57,242 bases of DNA from Jiangella asiatica (GTDB taxonomy: Bacteria; Actinomycetota; Actinomycetes; Jiangellales; Jiangellaceae): contig NZ_SMKZ01000045.1 in the NCBI RefSeq assembly GCF_004349065.1, forward strand, positions 1 to 57,242, read 5' to 3'. Below the pieces are notes generated by a model. It had not been told where the DNA came from. It ran no database searches and worked only from the letters and a program-made list of their open reading frames with translations. The translations under genes and the position numbers were made by a program. Below are positions 19,571 through 35,600 of this stretch, piece by piece; position 1 is the first letter of the stretch, and each line of letters starts with the position of its first letter.

Positions 19571-20055
19571 GCGAGCCGCTTCCGGGGCTCGTCACCGCCC
19601 TGGGCAAGCTCCCGCCGTCGCCCGCGCTCACCTACCGTGGGCTCGGCCCCGACGCCGGCGCGCCCGACGGCACGCTCGTCACCCAGGAGCTCACGGCCAC
19701 CTCCCGCGACCCGCGCGTTGCCACCGAGAACTTCACCTCGGCCGGCCTGTTCGCCATCGCCGGGCACCAGGGCCGCGATCTCGCCGTCCTCTCCCAGAAC
19801 CCGGGCGAGGCCGAGATCGTCCACCTGCCCGGCACCGTGCTCAAGCCGGTGCGGACGTTCGTGCACGACGACGGCCTCGAGGTCCACGTACTCGAGGAGC
19901 TGCGTCCGGACCACGACCCGCCCGCGGCACCGGCCGGGCTGCCGGCCTCCCTGGAGGAGCTGGTGACGCGGGTCCGCGACGACGTCGCCGCCGCGCTGCG
20001 CCGGGCGCCGGTCACCGTCACGACACCGGGCAAGTTCAGCGGCGGCCTGCGCTGA
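19567..20055 (+). CDS. Short ADP-ribosyltransferase-like protein
   Basis: 162 aa. Residues 18-112 align by eye with the catalytic part of the first gene of the cassette: 'SPALTYRGLG' (R24) with 'SPGVTFRGTG', 'TATSRDPRVATENF' with 'LSSSANRAVAESF', and 'GEAEIVHLPGTVLKPV' (E81, E83) with 'HESEILFRPDTPFRVL'. Arg and both Glu of the ExE motif are kept, and the Ser motif is altered to T-S. The N-terminal helical lobe that forms part of the NAD site in full-length relatives is missing. It could be a minimal enzyme or a regulator of its partner. It starts by ATGA overlap and ends 33 bp before the rpoC terminator. Confidence 0.75.
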   Translation: MSEPLPGLVTALGKLPPSPALTYRGLGPDAGAPDGTLVTQELTATSRDPRVATENFTSAGLFAIAGHQGRDLAVLSQNPGEAEIVHLPGTVLKPVRTFVHDDGLEVHVLEELRPDHDPPAAPAGLPASLEELVTRVRDDVAAALRRAPVTVTTPGKFSGGLR

Positions 20056-20087
20056 GCCCACCGCTCGGCTGTCACCCGGAAACAGAA

Positions 20088-20128
20088 CAGCGGCGCCGCC
20101 GTCCCTCACGCGGACGGCGGCGCCGCTG
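20088..20128. terminator. Bidirectional terminator between rpoC and the ADP-ribosyltransferase cassette
   Basis: A perfect 17-bp inverted repeat (20088-20104 with 20112-20128) has a 7-base loop. On the minus strand it is followed by TTCTGTTT, giving a U-rich end for the rpoC transcript. The same stem can end the cassette transcript coming the other way. Confidence 0.9.
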
Positions 20129-20155
20129 GTCATTCAGACCGCGACTCGCGCAACG

Positions 20156-24067
<3,912 letters not shown>

Positions 24068-24160
24068 GTGTTTCCTTCTCTCAGATGTCGTCGTCAGGTC
24101 TTACGGGTGTGGCTGGCGGACGTGGGAGGCCGCGCCGGAAGGGCGGCCTCCCACCACCCG

Positions 24161-27625
<3,465 letters not shown>

Positions 27626-27714
27626 CAGGGGTCCTTCCGAGGGCACACGGTCGGAATGCAAGCGCGGTCCTCAACCCACACGGGCAGCATCGGCGAAGGG
27701 CAGCGCAAAGCTGC

Positions 27715-27744
27715 AGTCTAACCCAAAGGGCACACTGCTGTCGA
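27715..27744 (-). promoter_or_regulatory. Probable rpoBC promoter
   Basis: Minus strand: -35 TCGACA (27739-27744), 18-bp spacer, -10 TAGACT (27715-27720). The transcript would start near 27708, giving a leader of about 80 nt before rpoB. The remaining sequence up to rplL (to 28086) holds the hairpin at 28005-28050 and no gene that I can see. Confidence 0.6.
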
Positions 27745-28004
27745 GTGGTACGCCACTCTGCCCGTCTTTCTCCCTGGCATCTCCCACCTCGGTGCTACCT
27801 CAGCATCTCGTCAGGAGGTCACCCGCGTCAAGCACCGACGCCCGCGATGTGGTCGATTTCTCCCCTTGGTCACCGCGTCCGGCCTGGTCACGCCCCGGAT
27901 GAGAGTGGCCGAACAGTTGTCCAAGAATTTGACCTTCGCGGCGTGCCACCACGCGCTCAGGGCGCCGGTGATCGACAAGAGCCGGCTACGGCCGCTGACA
28001 CGGA

Positions 28005-28050
28005 AACGGCCGGGTCCGGCACCCACGAAGGGATGCCGGACCCGGCCGTT
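28005..28050 (-). terminator. Terminator/attenuator hairpin after rplL
   Basis: A perfect 17-bp stem (28005-28021 with 28034-28050) with a 12-base loop lies 37 bp after the rplL stop and is followed on the minus strand by TTTCC. It probably ends most rplJL transcripts, leaving rpoB to its own promoter; partial read-through at this junction is known in other bacteria. Confidence 0.85.
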
Positions 28051-28086
28051 CGAAGCTGACGCGCGGTCGCGGACCGGGTCAGTGCC

Positions 28087-28482
28087 TCACTTGACCGAGA
28101 CGGTGGCGCCAGCGGCCTCGAGGGCCTCCTTGGCCTTGTCCGCGGCCTCCTTGTTGACCTTCTCCAGCAGCGGCTTCGGCGCGGCCTCGACAAGGTCCTT
28201 GGCCTCCTTGAGGCCGAGCGAGGTGAGCGCGCGGACCTCCTTGATGACCTGGATCTTCTTGTCGCCGGCGGCCTCGAGGACGACATCGAACTCGTCCTTC
28301 TCCTCGGCGGCGGCCTCGCCACCACCAGCGCCACCGGCGGCCGGCGGGGCAGCCGCGACGGCGACCGGAGCGGCCGCGGTGACCTCGAAGGTCTCCTCGA
28401 ACTTCTTCACGAACTCGGAGAGCTCGATGAGGGACATCTCCTTGAACGCGTCCAGGAGCTCCTCGGTGTTGAGCTTCGCCAT
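28087..28482 (-). CDS. rplL: 50S ribosomal protein L7/L12
   Basis: Stalk protein that recruits translation factors. The 131-aa product has an N-terminal dimerisation part, an Ala/Gly-rich hinge near residues 38-55 and the C-terminal domain '[28 protein letters not shown]'. It lies 72 bp after rplJ, with which it forms the stalk complex. Confidence 0.98.
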   Translation of the reverse strand: MAKLNTEELLDAFKEMSLIELSEFVKKFEETFEVTAAAPVAVAAAPPAAGGAGGGEAAAEEKDEFDVVLEAAGDKKIQVIKEVRALTSLGLKEAKDLVEAAPKPLLEKVNKEAADKAKEALEAAGATVSVK

Positions 28483-28554
28483 GGTGGCGGTTTTCCTTTC
28501 TGTGGTCGGCTGATGCCGGTTGTCGTACGGGCTCGGGGTATGACGACCCCCGGG

Positions 28555-29259
28555 TCAGCCCTCGTTCTGCTCCGTCGCCTCGGCGGCTGCCTCGGTCTCG
28601 GTCGCCTCGGCAGCCGGCGTCCCTTCGGCCGGCGCCTCGGCAGGGGCCTCGGTCTCGGTCGCCTCAGCGGGCGCCTCGGCCTCGGCAGCGGGCTCCTCCG
28701 CGACGGCGGCCGGCGTGCCGGCTCCGCCCGCGAGGATGCTGGGGTCCGCCTCGGCCTTCTGCCGCAGCGCCTCGATGACGCGAGCGGTCTGCGACAGCGG
28801 CGCGGCGAACAGCGACACCGCGTTCTGCAGCGACGCCTTCATCGCACCGGCCAGCTTGGCCAGCAGGACCTCGCGCGACTCGAGGTCGGCGAGCTTCGTG
28901 ATCTCGTCGCTCGAGAGCGGCGCGCCGTCGAGCAGGCCGCCCTTCACGACGAGGACGGGGTTGGCCTTGGCGAAGTCACGCAGGCCCTTCGCGGCCTCCA
29001 CCGGGTCGCCCTTGACGAAGGCGATGGCCGACGGGCCGCTGAGGTACTGCTCGAGACTGTCGATCCCGGCTTCCTTGGCCGCGATCTTGGTCAGCGTGTT
29101 CTTCACCACGGCGTAGGACGCGTTCCCACCGAGCGACCGACGAAGCTCCGTCAGCTGCTTGACGGTGAGGCCGCGGTACTCGGTCAGCACGACCGCGTTG
29201 CTCGCGCGGAACTCGTCCGCCAGCTCGGCGACCGCGGCTGCCTTGTCAGGCCTCGCCAT
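28555..29259 (-). CDS. rplJ: 50S ribosomal protein L10 with Ala/Glu-rich tail
   Basis: Stalk base that anchors L7/L12 dimers. The ATG at 29259 gives '[17 protein letters not shown]', the family start, and 234 aa; the longer open frame upstream runs through the leader. Residues 1-175 are normal L10. The last ~60 are an A/E/T/P-rich tail with repeats of the type [14 protein letters not shown]10 commonly represses its own mRNA through the leader; the upstream region has the right layout. Confidence 0.96.
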   Translation of the reverse strand: MARPDKAAAVAELADEFRASNAVVLTEYRGLTVKQLTELRRSLGGNASYAVVKNTLTKIAAKEAGIDSLEQYLSGPSAIAFVKGDPVEAAKGLRDFAKANPVLVVKGGLLDGAPLSSDEITKLADLESREVLLAKLAGAMKASLQNAVSLFAAPLSQTARVIEALRQKAEADPSILAGGAGTPAAVAEEPAAEAEAPAEATETEAPAEAPAEGTPAAEATETEAAAEATEQNEG

Positions 29260-29452
29260 GCGGCTCCTTCTCCAGATGGTGGTGCCGGCGAGCCCGCGAA
29301 CATGGAAAACGCCCCGGCGCAGGCGCGGGGCGTCAGTGACCTCGGCAAAACCGCCGACGTCGACGTTCACTCTCACCTGCGCGGGCCGCCCACATGGCTG
29401 CGGGACCTTCGTCACGATCGGCGAGCGACCGTGAGACCGGCGGTCTTTGGCA
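29260..29452 (-). promoter_or_regulatory. L10-type leader of rplJL with terminator-like hairpin
   Basis: About 190 nt lie between the predicted transcription start (near 29452) and rplJ. Near the end is a stem ACGCCCCG / CGGGGCGT (29309-29316 with 29326-29333), followed on the minus strand directly by TTTTCC. This matches a typical L10 leader with an attenuating hairpin. The identification rests on position and structure, not on a covariance model. Confidence 0.6.
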
Positions 29453-29458
29453 CCGTCG

Positions 29459-29488
29459 ATGATACGGGCCCGCACCGGCCCGCGCCAA
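29459..29488 (-). promoter_or_regulatory. Probable rplJL promoter
   Basis: Minus strand: -35 TTGGCG (29483-29488), 18-bp spacer, -10 TATCAT (29459-29464). It is placed correctly for the L10-type leader. Confidence 0.5.
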
Positions 29489-29520
29489 ATCGGCCGCCAC
29501 GGCCCCGCCGCCCCTCCCTG

Positions 29521-29608
29521 GAATGATCACGTTCAGCACGAGAGCTCGTGTCGCACCATGCTTGCAATCCTGGTGCGACACGAGATTTCGTGCTGAACGT
29601 GATCATTC
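29521..29608. repeat. Dispersed palindromic repeat, complete two-armed copy (family member 2)
   Basis: A 38-bp left arm (29521-29558) and a 38-bp right arm (29571-29608) are inverted repeats with two mismatches and a 12-base loop. Single arms of the same sequence occur at 37893-37943 and 38989-39039, and a diverged one at 3-43. It lies between the rplJ promoter and the stop codon of the hydrolase gene. Each arm itself contains a short palindrome (in the copy at 37893, CACGAGATCTCGTG). Confidence 0.85.
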
Positions 29609-29626
29609 CAGCGGAGAGGGGTGTGA

Positions 29627-31384
29627 TCAGCCGAAGGGGCCGGTCTGCTGGTCCTGGAAGGAGTGGACCCTCTCGCGTAGGTCATCGGTGCGCGAGGCGG
29701 GCCAGTCGTCGGGCGGCGCTACGGCGAGCCACGCGTCGACCAGCTCGCCGCCGTAGTTGTGCCCGTGGCCGGCCGGCACCGTCGCCGACAGCGCCATGTC
29801 CGCGGTGAGCTGCCAGAACGTGACGAACGGGTACCAGTCCAGGGTGGGCAGGACATCCGGACCGTGCTCTTCGTCGATCCACTCCGGCCGGTTGAACATC
29901 AGCTCCCACGACCACAGGGTCACCGGGTCCGAAGCGTGCTGGAGGAACAGCACCGGCGGCACGCCCGGGTCGAATTCCAGGTCCAGTGGCTCCTGCCAGC
30001 CGCCCCAGAACTTGACCTCTGCTCCGCCCTCGTACACGGGCAGCCGCGACGGCGACCCGGAGTCACGCTCGGCGGTGAGGGAACCGCGCAGGTCGTGCCG
30101 GCTGGGCGAACCGACCCACAGCGCGCCGTCGGCCTTGGACTGCAGGTCGTCGACGGACTCGAACGCCGCTGCGCTGCCCATGGCGCCGAGGCTCTCGCCG
30201 TAGACGACGAGCCGCGGCCGCTCGGCCGCCGGCCGCTCGAGCCAAGCGTCGTGGACCGCGTCGAACAGCGCCTCGCCGGCGACGCGGACCTGCTCCTGGT
30301 CCGCGACGAACGAGATCCAGCTGGGCAGGTACGAATACTGCATCGCGACGATCGCCGAGTCGCCGTTGTAGAGGTACTCCAGCGCGTCGGCGGCCGCACC
30401 GTCGACCCAGCCGGTACCTGTCGTGGTGACGACGACGAGCACCTCGCGGTCGAACCCGCCGGCCCGTTCCAGCTCGCGCACCGCCAGTGAGGCCAGCCCT
30501 GCCGGCGTCTCCGCGGAGTCCATGCCGACGTAGGCCCGCACCGGGTCGAGTGCCACCTCGCCGTTGAACGCGGTCAGCTCCTGGACCGTGGGGCCGGACG
30601 AGACGAACTCGCGGCCCTTGCGCCCCAGCGAATCCCAGGTCACCAGGGAGCCGGGGCCGCCGGAGTGGGTGGCGCTGCTGGGCGCGTTGTTGCCGGCCTC
30701 GGTCTCCATGTTGACCGCGGCGAAGGCGTCGTTGGCCACACCGAGCAGGCTCGGGTAGAGCAGGCCGGTCCAGGACCAGAACGTCAGCCCGCCCACGCAC
30801 AGGACCGAGGCGACCAGCGCCACCTGCGGCGGCACCCAACGGCCGAAGAAACGGCGCAACCGCCGCGAGGCGCCACGGATGAGCCGTCCCACCGCGAGGA
30901 AGACGACGAAGATCGCGCCGGCCACCAGCAGGATGAACAGGTAGTGGTTGGGTCCCGGACTCGCCATACCCATGAGCGTGCGCAGCTCGGTCTGCCAGCC
31001 CGCGGTCGACGTCAGGTACCACGCGGCCGCGCCCGACGCCGTCCCACCGAGCGCCCACCAGGCCGCCAGCCGGACCCGTCGTGACGGCTCGAGCAGCCCC
31101 GGCCGCGCCCGGCGGAGCACCAGCCGGACGACCCAGCCGATCAGCGAGCCCAGGGCGTAGCCGATGGTGGCGGTGAGGCCGCTGACCATGGCCTGGTAGA
31201 TCCAGGTGCGCGGGAGCAGCGACGGCGTCAGCGACCAGCAGAAGAAGCACGCCGCGCCGATCAGGCCGCCGTAGTCGGGCGTGAGCCACGTCAGAAACCG
31301 GCCGAGGACGGGGATGCGGCGCACCGACGGCAGGCTCCGCCCGCGCCGCACCGAACGGTCCAGCAGCTGGGTCACCGGCACCAC
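29627..31384 (-). CDS. Membrane-anchored alpha/beta-hydrolase family protein
   Basis: 585 aa, starting at GTG 31384. The N-terminal ~210 residues hold four to five membrane segments (e.g. around 40-55, 65-90, 105-125, 148-166 and 187-206). The C-terminal part is a hydrolase domain with nucleophile elbow GESLGA (S398) and a later 'GHGHNYGG' that could supply the His. The arrangement matches the two-part actinobacterial alpha/beta-hydrolase family (Abhydrolase_9 type). Substrate unknown. It lies between rplA (98 bp away) and rplJL on the same strand, an unusual position for a non-ribosomal gene. Confidence 0.85.
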   Translation of the reverse strand: MVPVTQLLDRSVRRGRSLPSVRRIPVLGRFLTWLTPDYGGLIGAACFFCWSLTPSLLPRTWIYQAMVSGLTATIGYALGSLIGWVVRLVLRRARPGLLEPSRRVRLAAWWALGGTASGAAAWYLTSTAGWQTELRTLMGMASPGPNHYLFILLVAGAIFVVFLAVGRLIRGASRRLRRFFGRWVPPQVALVASVLCVGGLTFWSWTGLLYPSLLGVANDAFAAVNMETEAGNNAPSSATHSGGPGSLVTWDSLGRKGREFVSSGPTVQELTAFNGEVALDPVRAYVGMDSAETPAGLASLAVRELERAGGFDREVLVVVTTTGTGWVDGAAADALEYLYNGDSAIVAMQYSYLPSWISFVADQEQVRVAGEALFDAVHDAWLERPAAERPRLVVYGESLGAMGSAAAFESVDDLQSKADGALWVGSPSRHDLRGSLTAERDSGSPSRLPVYEGGAEVKFWGGWQEPLDLEFDPGVPPVLFLQHASDPVTLWSWELMFNRPEWIDEEHGPDVLPTLDWYPFVTFWQLTADMALSATVPAGHGHNYGGELVDAWLAVAPPDDWPASRTDDLRERVHSFQDQQTGPFG

Positions 31385-31483
31385 GACCTGCGTCCATGAC
31401 GAACCGACCGCCGCGTGCAGCCAGGCTGTGTCGCGGCGGTCGGCGGTCGGTGAGCCGTCAGCAACAGCGCACCGGTGTCACGG

Positions 31484-32194
31484 TCATGCGTCGGCGGACT
31501 CCGCCGTCCGAACCTTGGAGGGGTCGAGCGGGATGGCCGGACCCATGGTGGTGGTGAGCGTCGCCTTGCGGATGTAGCGGCCCTTCGACGCCGCCGGCTT
31601 GAGCCGGTGCACCTCGTCGAGGGCGGCCGCGTAGTTCTCGGCCAGCGCCTGCTCGGTGAACGAAGCCTTGCCGATGATGAAGTGGAGGTTGGAGTGCCGG
31701 TCGACCCGGAACTCGATCTTGCCGCCCTTGATGTCGGACACGGCCTTCTCGACGTCCATGGTCACCGTGCCGGTCTTCGGGTTCGGCATCAGGCCGCGCG
31801 GGCCGAGCACCCGGCCGAGCCGGCCGACCTTGCCCATCATGTCGGGCGTGGCCACGACGGCGTCGAAGTCGAGGCGACCGTTCTGGATCTCCTCGACCAG
31901 CTCGTCGCCGCCGACGATGTCCGCGCCGGCCGACTTCGCCTCCTCCGCCTTGGGACCCACGGCGAAGACCAGGACCCGGGCGGTCTTGCCGGTGCCGTGC
32001 GGGAGGTTGACGGTGCCGCGGACCATTTGGTCGGCCTTGCGGGGGTCGACGCCCAGCCGCAGTGCCACCTCGACGGTGGCGTCGTACTTCGTGGTCGACG
32101 TCTCGCGGGCCAGCCGGACGGCCTCGAGCGGGTTGTAGAGCCGGTCGCGGTCGATCTTCTCCGCCGCGGCGCGGTAGGACTTGCTGCGCTTCAT
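31484..32194 (-). CDS. rplA: 50S ribosomal protein L1
   Basis: L1-stalk protein that helps E-site tRNA release, and in many bacteria represses its own operon. The ATG at 32194 gives 236 aa starting '[20 protein letters not shown]'. The L1 signature '[19 protein letters not shown]' is present. It lies 80 bp after rplK. Confidence 0.97.
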   Translation of the reverse strand: MKRSKSYRAAAEKIDRDRLYNPLEAVRLARETSTTKYDATVEVALRLGVDPRKADQMVRGTVNLPHGTGKTARVLVFAVGPKAEEAKSAGADIVGGDELVEEIQNGRLDFDAVVATPDMMGKVGRLGRVLGPRGLMPNPKTGTVTMDVEKAVSDIKGGKIEFRVDRHSNLHFIIGKASFTEQALAENYAAALDEVHRLKPAASKGRYIRKATLTTTMGPAIPLDPSKVRTAESADA

Positions 32195-32274
32195 GATCTC
32201 TCCCTGTGTTTCGGAGTCGTGGTGTGGGCCGAGCGCTGGCCCTTCCACTGGTCACCGCGGATGCGGTGGCCGGT

Positions 32275-32706
32275 TCAGTCGGCGACCGTGACGCCCATCT
32301 GCCGGGCGGTTCCAGCGATGATCTTCTCGGCGGCCTCGATGTCGTTGGCGTTCAGGTCGGGCATCTTCTGCTCGGCGATGGTCCGCAGCTGGTCGCGGGT
32401 GATGCTTGCGACCTTGACGCGGTGCGGCTCGCCCGAGCCCTTGTCGATGCCGGCGGCCTTCAGGATCAGCTTCGCCGCGGGCGGCGTCTTCGTGATGAAG
32501 GTGAAGGAACGGTCCTCGTAGACCGTGATCTCCACCGGGATCACGTTGCCGCGCTGCGACTCGGTGGCCGCGTTGTACGCCTTGCAGAACTCCATGATGT
32601 TCACGCCGTGCTGGCCCAGCGCGGGGCCGACGGGCGGTGCGGGGGTCGCCTGGCCGGCCTGGATCTGGAGCTTGATCAGGCCTGCGACCTTCTTCTTCGC
32701 TGGCAT
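32275..32706 (-). CDS. rplK: 50S ribosomal protein L11
   Basis: GTPase-centre protein, target of thiostrepton and needed for RelA activation in other bacteria. The 143-aa product has '[26 protein letters not shown]', the proline-rich N-domain, and the C-terminal '[12 protein letters not shown]'. It lies 65 bp after nusG. Confidence 0.98.
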   Translation of the reverse strand: MPAKKKVAGLIKLQIQAGQATPAPPVGPALGQHGVNIMEFCKAYNAATESQRGNVIPVEITVYEDRSFTFITKTPPAAKLILKAAGIDKGSGEPHRVKVASITRDQLRTIAEQKMPDLNANDIEAAEKIIAGTARQMGVTVAD

Positions 32707-32771
32707 TCCTCGGGTCCTTGTCGTGATGGTGGTGCTGTCCCGGCATGCTCCGGACGGAGCACGCGGGTGCG

Positions 32772-33500
32772 TCAGAGCTTCTGGATCTGGTTGAACGAAA
32801 GCTCGACGGGGGTCTCGCGGCCGAAGATCTCCACCAGACCCTTGATCTTCTGAGAGTCGGCGTTGATCTCGTTGATGGTGGCGTGCAGGGTGGCGAACGG
32901 CCCGTCGACGACCATGACGGAGTCGCCGACCTCGAAGTCGACCACCTCGACCTGCTTCTTCTCCTCGGCCGGCTTGGCCTGCTCGGCCACCTGGGGCGCG
33001 AGCCAGCGCTCGACCTCGTCCAGGCCGAGCGGGATCGGCTGGTGGGCGTGCCCGACGAAACCGGTGACGGCCGGAGTGTTGCGGACCGCGGACCAGGACT
33101 CGTCGGTCATCTCCATCCGGACCAGCACGTAACCGGGGAAGCGGTTGCGCTTCACCATGCGGCGCTGGCCGTTCTTGATCTCGGCGACCTCCTCGGTGGG
33201 CACCTCGATCTCGAAGATGTAGTCCTCCATGTTGAGGCTGCCGATCCGGTTCTCCAGGTTGGCCCGGACCCGGTTCTCCATACCCGAGTAGGTCTGCACC
33301 ACGAACCAGTCGCCGGGCTTGGACCGCAGCACCCGCCGGAACTCCGCCAGCGGGTCACTCTCCTCGGGCTCGGCAGCGTCGGCGTCGATGTCCTCGGCCG
33401 GGGCTTCCGCCTCCTCGACGGCAGCGTCAGTCGGACCGGTAGCGCCCGCGGGCTCCTGACCGGTCTCGACATCGTCGATGGTCGACTCGTGCTCGGACAC
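32772..33500 (-). CDS. nusG: Transcription termination/antitermination protein NusG
   Basis: Binds RNA polymerase and couples it to Rho or the ribosome. GTG 33500 follows an AGGAGGAAG site (somewhat distant) and gives 242 aa. The first ~65 residues are an acidic extension typical of actinobacteria. The NGN domain begins '[19 protein letters not shown]'. The KOW motif is '[21 protein letters not shown]'. It is cotranscribed with secE, 44 bp upstream. Confidence 0.96.
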   Translation of the reverse strand: MSEHESTIDDVETGQEPAGATGPTDAAVEEAEAPAEDIDADAAEPEESDPLAEFRRVLRSKPGDWFVVQTYSGMENRVRANLENRIGSLNMEDYIFEIEVPTEEVAEIKNGQRRMVKRNRFPGYVLVRMEMTDESWSAVRNTPAVTGFVGHAHQPIPLGLDEVERWLAPQVAEQAKPAEEKKQVEVVDFEVGDSVMVVDGPFATLHATINEINADSQKIKGLVEIFGRETPVELSFNQIQKL

Positions 33501-33544
33501 GTTGTGCGCTTCTTCCTCCTGGGTGCGGCTGATCACGGATCGAC

Positions 33545-33793
33545 TCAGCCGAAGACCTCGAACATCGCCCAGCCCAGACCGAGGTCGAGCAGGGAGACGA
33601 TCGTGATCATGATCGCGACGAACACGAGGACGACCGCGGTGTACGTGAGCAGCTGCTTGCGGGTCGGGTAGACGACCTTCCGCAGCTCCGCCACGACCTG
33701 GCGGACCCACAGCGACAGCCGAGCGAACGGCCCACGGCGCCGTGGCGGCCGGGGACGCTCGGGTGTAGCGGTCTTGCCGCTGGTCTCCGTCAC
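33545..33793 (-). CDS. secE: Preprotein translocase subunit SecE
   Basis: Clamps SecY in the membrane. The 82-aa, single-span form has a basic proline-rich N-terminus, the amphipathic '[21 protein letters not shown]' and one membrane segment '[20 protein letters not shown]'. GTG start. It is preceded by tRNA-Trp, the usual neighbour. Confidence 0.97.
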   Translation of the reverse strand: MTETSGKTATPERPRPPRRRGPFARLSLWVRQVVAELRKVVYPTRKQLLTYTAVVLVFVAIMITIVSLLDLGLGWAMFEVFG

Positions 33794-33869
33794 GTGCTAC
33801 CTCGCTCGTGTGCTCGTACGCCGCCTGGGCCAGGCGCCGTCGTCGATCAGGCCGCAGGATGCGACCGCG

Positions 33870-33942
33870 CAGGGCAGGAGGGACTTGAACCCCCAACCGC
33901 CGGTTTTGGAGACCGGTGCTCTACCAATTGAGCTACTGCCCT
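33870..33942 (-). tRNA. trnW: tRNA-Trp (anticodon CCA)
   Basis: 73-nt cloverleaf with acceptor AGGGCAG / CTGCCCT, D-arm GCTC..GAGC, anticodon arm CCGGT-CTCCAAA-ACCGG and T-arm with GTTCAAG. No CCA is encoded. Located 76 bp upstream of secE, as in many actinobacteria. Confidence 0.97.
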
Positions 33943-34210
33943 TCGGGCGAGCGGTGACCACCGGCGGTTGAACGAGCGCGGGCGCGCTTGCGCCGGGGGT
34001 CGGACGACCACCCAAGGAAGAGAGTGTACGGGGTAGTGCCCGTCCGGGTCGAACTCGCTGCCGAGACGGTTGAAACCCCACGCCGTCGAGGTTACCTCGC
34101 GACCGTCACCCCGAGCATGGGCACCGTCGCGTGGATGGTGATCACTAGCGCTCACCGTCCGACCTGCCTAGGGTCGTCATAGACGGGGTGGGCGGAGACG
34201 GAGACCGATC

Positions 34211-34741
34211 ATGGGCGGGACGGCTGACACCGCGGCATCGGGCGAGGACGACGACGGAGCACCGCTGGGCGGGGCTGGCCTGCCCCGCGACGACGCCGAC
34301 GGGCCACCGGACGACGTCGTCCTCGCGGTACGGCTCATGTACGCCGGCGCGGGCCTGGCCGCGCTGCTGGGCCTGCTGCGCGTGATCGACCCTGACGCCT
34401 TCCGCGACGCCCTGGCCTCGTCCGGCGACACCGGCACCATGTCCAGTGACAGCCAGCTGGCCGGCTACGTGACGTTCGCGATCTTCACGGCCGGGGTGTG
34501 GCTGCTCATCGCGTGGGGCTGCCGGCGCGGCGGGCGGTGGTACCGGGCGGCGGGGACGGCATTCGGCACCCTGTACGTCACTACCACCGTGGTGGCACTG
34601 TTCCAGGTGGAGCTGAACGTCGCCACCGTCGCCAGCGTCCTGATGGCCGCGGTGGCCGCCGCCGTGCTGTGGCTGCTGTGGCGGCCGGAGTCGAGCCGCT
34701 GGTTCGCCGCCGGCGGACGGTCCGGCGAGAACCGGCGATAA
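34211..34741 (+). CDS. Small integral membrane protein (paralogue 1 of 2)
   Basis: 176 aa with an acidic N-terminus (~35 aa) and four hydrophobic segments (about 38-58, 84-104, 115-132, 135-156). It shares the pattern 'AxxLMYxGAxLxxLLxL..DAxRDAL' and a C-terminal 'RPESSxxxAA' with the next gene, so the two arose by duplication. A GGAGACGGAG site precedes ATG 34211. Function unknown; no catalytic motif is seen. Confidence 0.8.
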   Translation: MGGTADTAASGEDDDGAPLGGAGLPRDDADGPPDDVVLAVRLMYAGAGLAALLGLLRVIDPDAFRDALASSGDTGTMSSDSQLAGYVTFAIFTAGVWLLIAWGCRRGGRWYRAAGTAFGTLYVTTTVVALFQVELNVATVASVLMAAVAAAVLWLLWRPESSRWFAAGGRSGENRR

Positions 34742-34842
34742 CAACGCGTCAACACTCCCGGCACAACCATCGCCGCAGGTGCGCGAGCAGGGCTAGGGTG
34801 CGGAGCCAGGAAAGCACCCGTCCACACGATGGAGACTCGACT

Positions 34843-35505
34843 ATGAGCGGCACCACGCCTCCCCCGGGCTCGGACCCGGGCGAGGAGAAGAATCCCTTCG
34901 CGCAGCCGGGCGACGACCAGGGCGCCTCGCAGACGCCACCGTGGGCACCGGCCGGCCAGCCGCCCTCGAGCCAGCCACCTCCGAACCAGCCACCGGCCTG
35001 GACCGGCTCGAACGAGGGCATCTCCGGCGGCTGGGGCGACCCCAGCACCGCGGCCCGTCCCGAGCCACCCGCGCAGATCCTCACCGCCGCCAAGCTCATG
35101 TACGTCGGCGCGGTGCTATCGGGCCTACTGCTGCTGTTCACGTTCCTGAGCCGCGACGCCATCCGTGACGCGGTCGAGGACAGCGATAGCAGCCTCTCGG
35201 CCGACGAGATCGACGCGGCGGTCAACCTCACCATCGGCGTCGGCATCGTGGTCGGGCTCATCGGCGTGGGCCTGTGGCTGTGGATGGCGGCGGCGAACAA
35301 GGCCGGCAAGTCCTGGGCCCGCGTGGTGGCGACGATCCTGGGAGGCCTGAACATCCTGTTCACGCTGTTCTCACTGAGCGGTGGCGGCGGCCTCAACCTG
35401 ATCGTCAACGTCGTGCAGATCGCGCTGGCGGCCTACATCCTGTACCTGCTGTACCGGCCGGAGTCCAGCCAGTACTACGCAGCGGTCAGCGGCTCGCGTC
35501 GCTGA
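34843..35505 (+). CDS. Small integral membrane protein (paralogue 2 of 2)
   Basis: 220 aa. The first ~80 residues are P/Q/G-rich and hydrophilic, probably disordered on the cytoplasmic side. Four membrane segments follow, aligned with those of the preceding gene ('[29 protein letters not shown]'; end '[14 protein letters not shown]'). ATG 34843 was chosen because it begins the P/Q-rich segment typical of such proteins. Function unknown. Confidence 0.8.
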   Translation: MSGTTPPPGSDPGEEKNPFAQPGDDQGASQTPPWAPAGQPPSSQPPPNQPPAWTGSNEGISGGWGDPSTAARPEPPAQILTAAKLMYVGAVLSGLLLLFTFLSRDAIRDAVEDSDSSLSADEIDAAVNLTIGVGIVVGLIGVGLWLWMAAANKAGKSWARVVATILGGLNILFTLFSLSGGGGLNLIVNVVQIALAAYILYLLYRPESSQYYAAVSGSRR

Positions 35506-35600
35506 CCTCTTGGCGTCGGCCAGCACAGCCGGGGTCGTCGCTTGTCCGGATTCGGGAACTGTTTGGCGTGGCGCGGTCGGGTGATGCCAGGATGGACGGC

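Noticed and set aside
18372-20055. RNA polymerase or ribosome as the target of the ADP-ribosyltransferase cassette because of its neighbours
   Set aside because: Phage enzymes that modify RNA polymerase exist, but adjacency on the opposite strand is no evidence of target. I see no motif supporting it.
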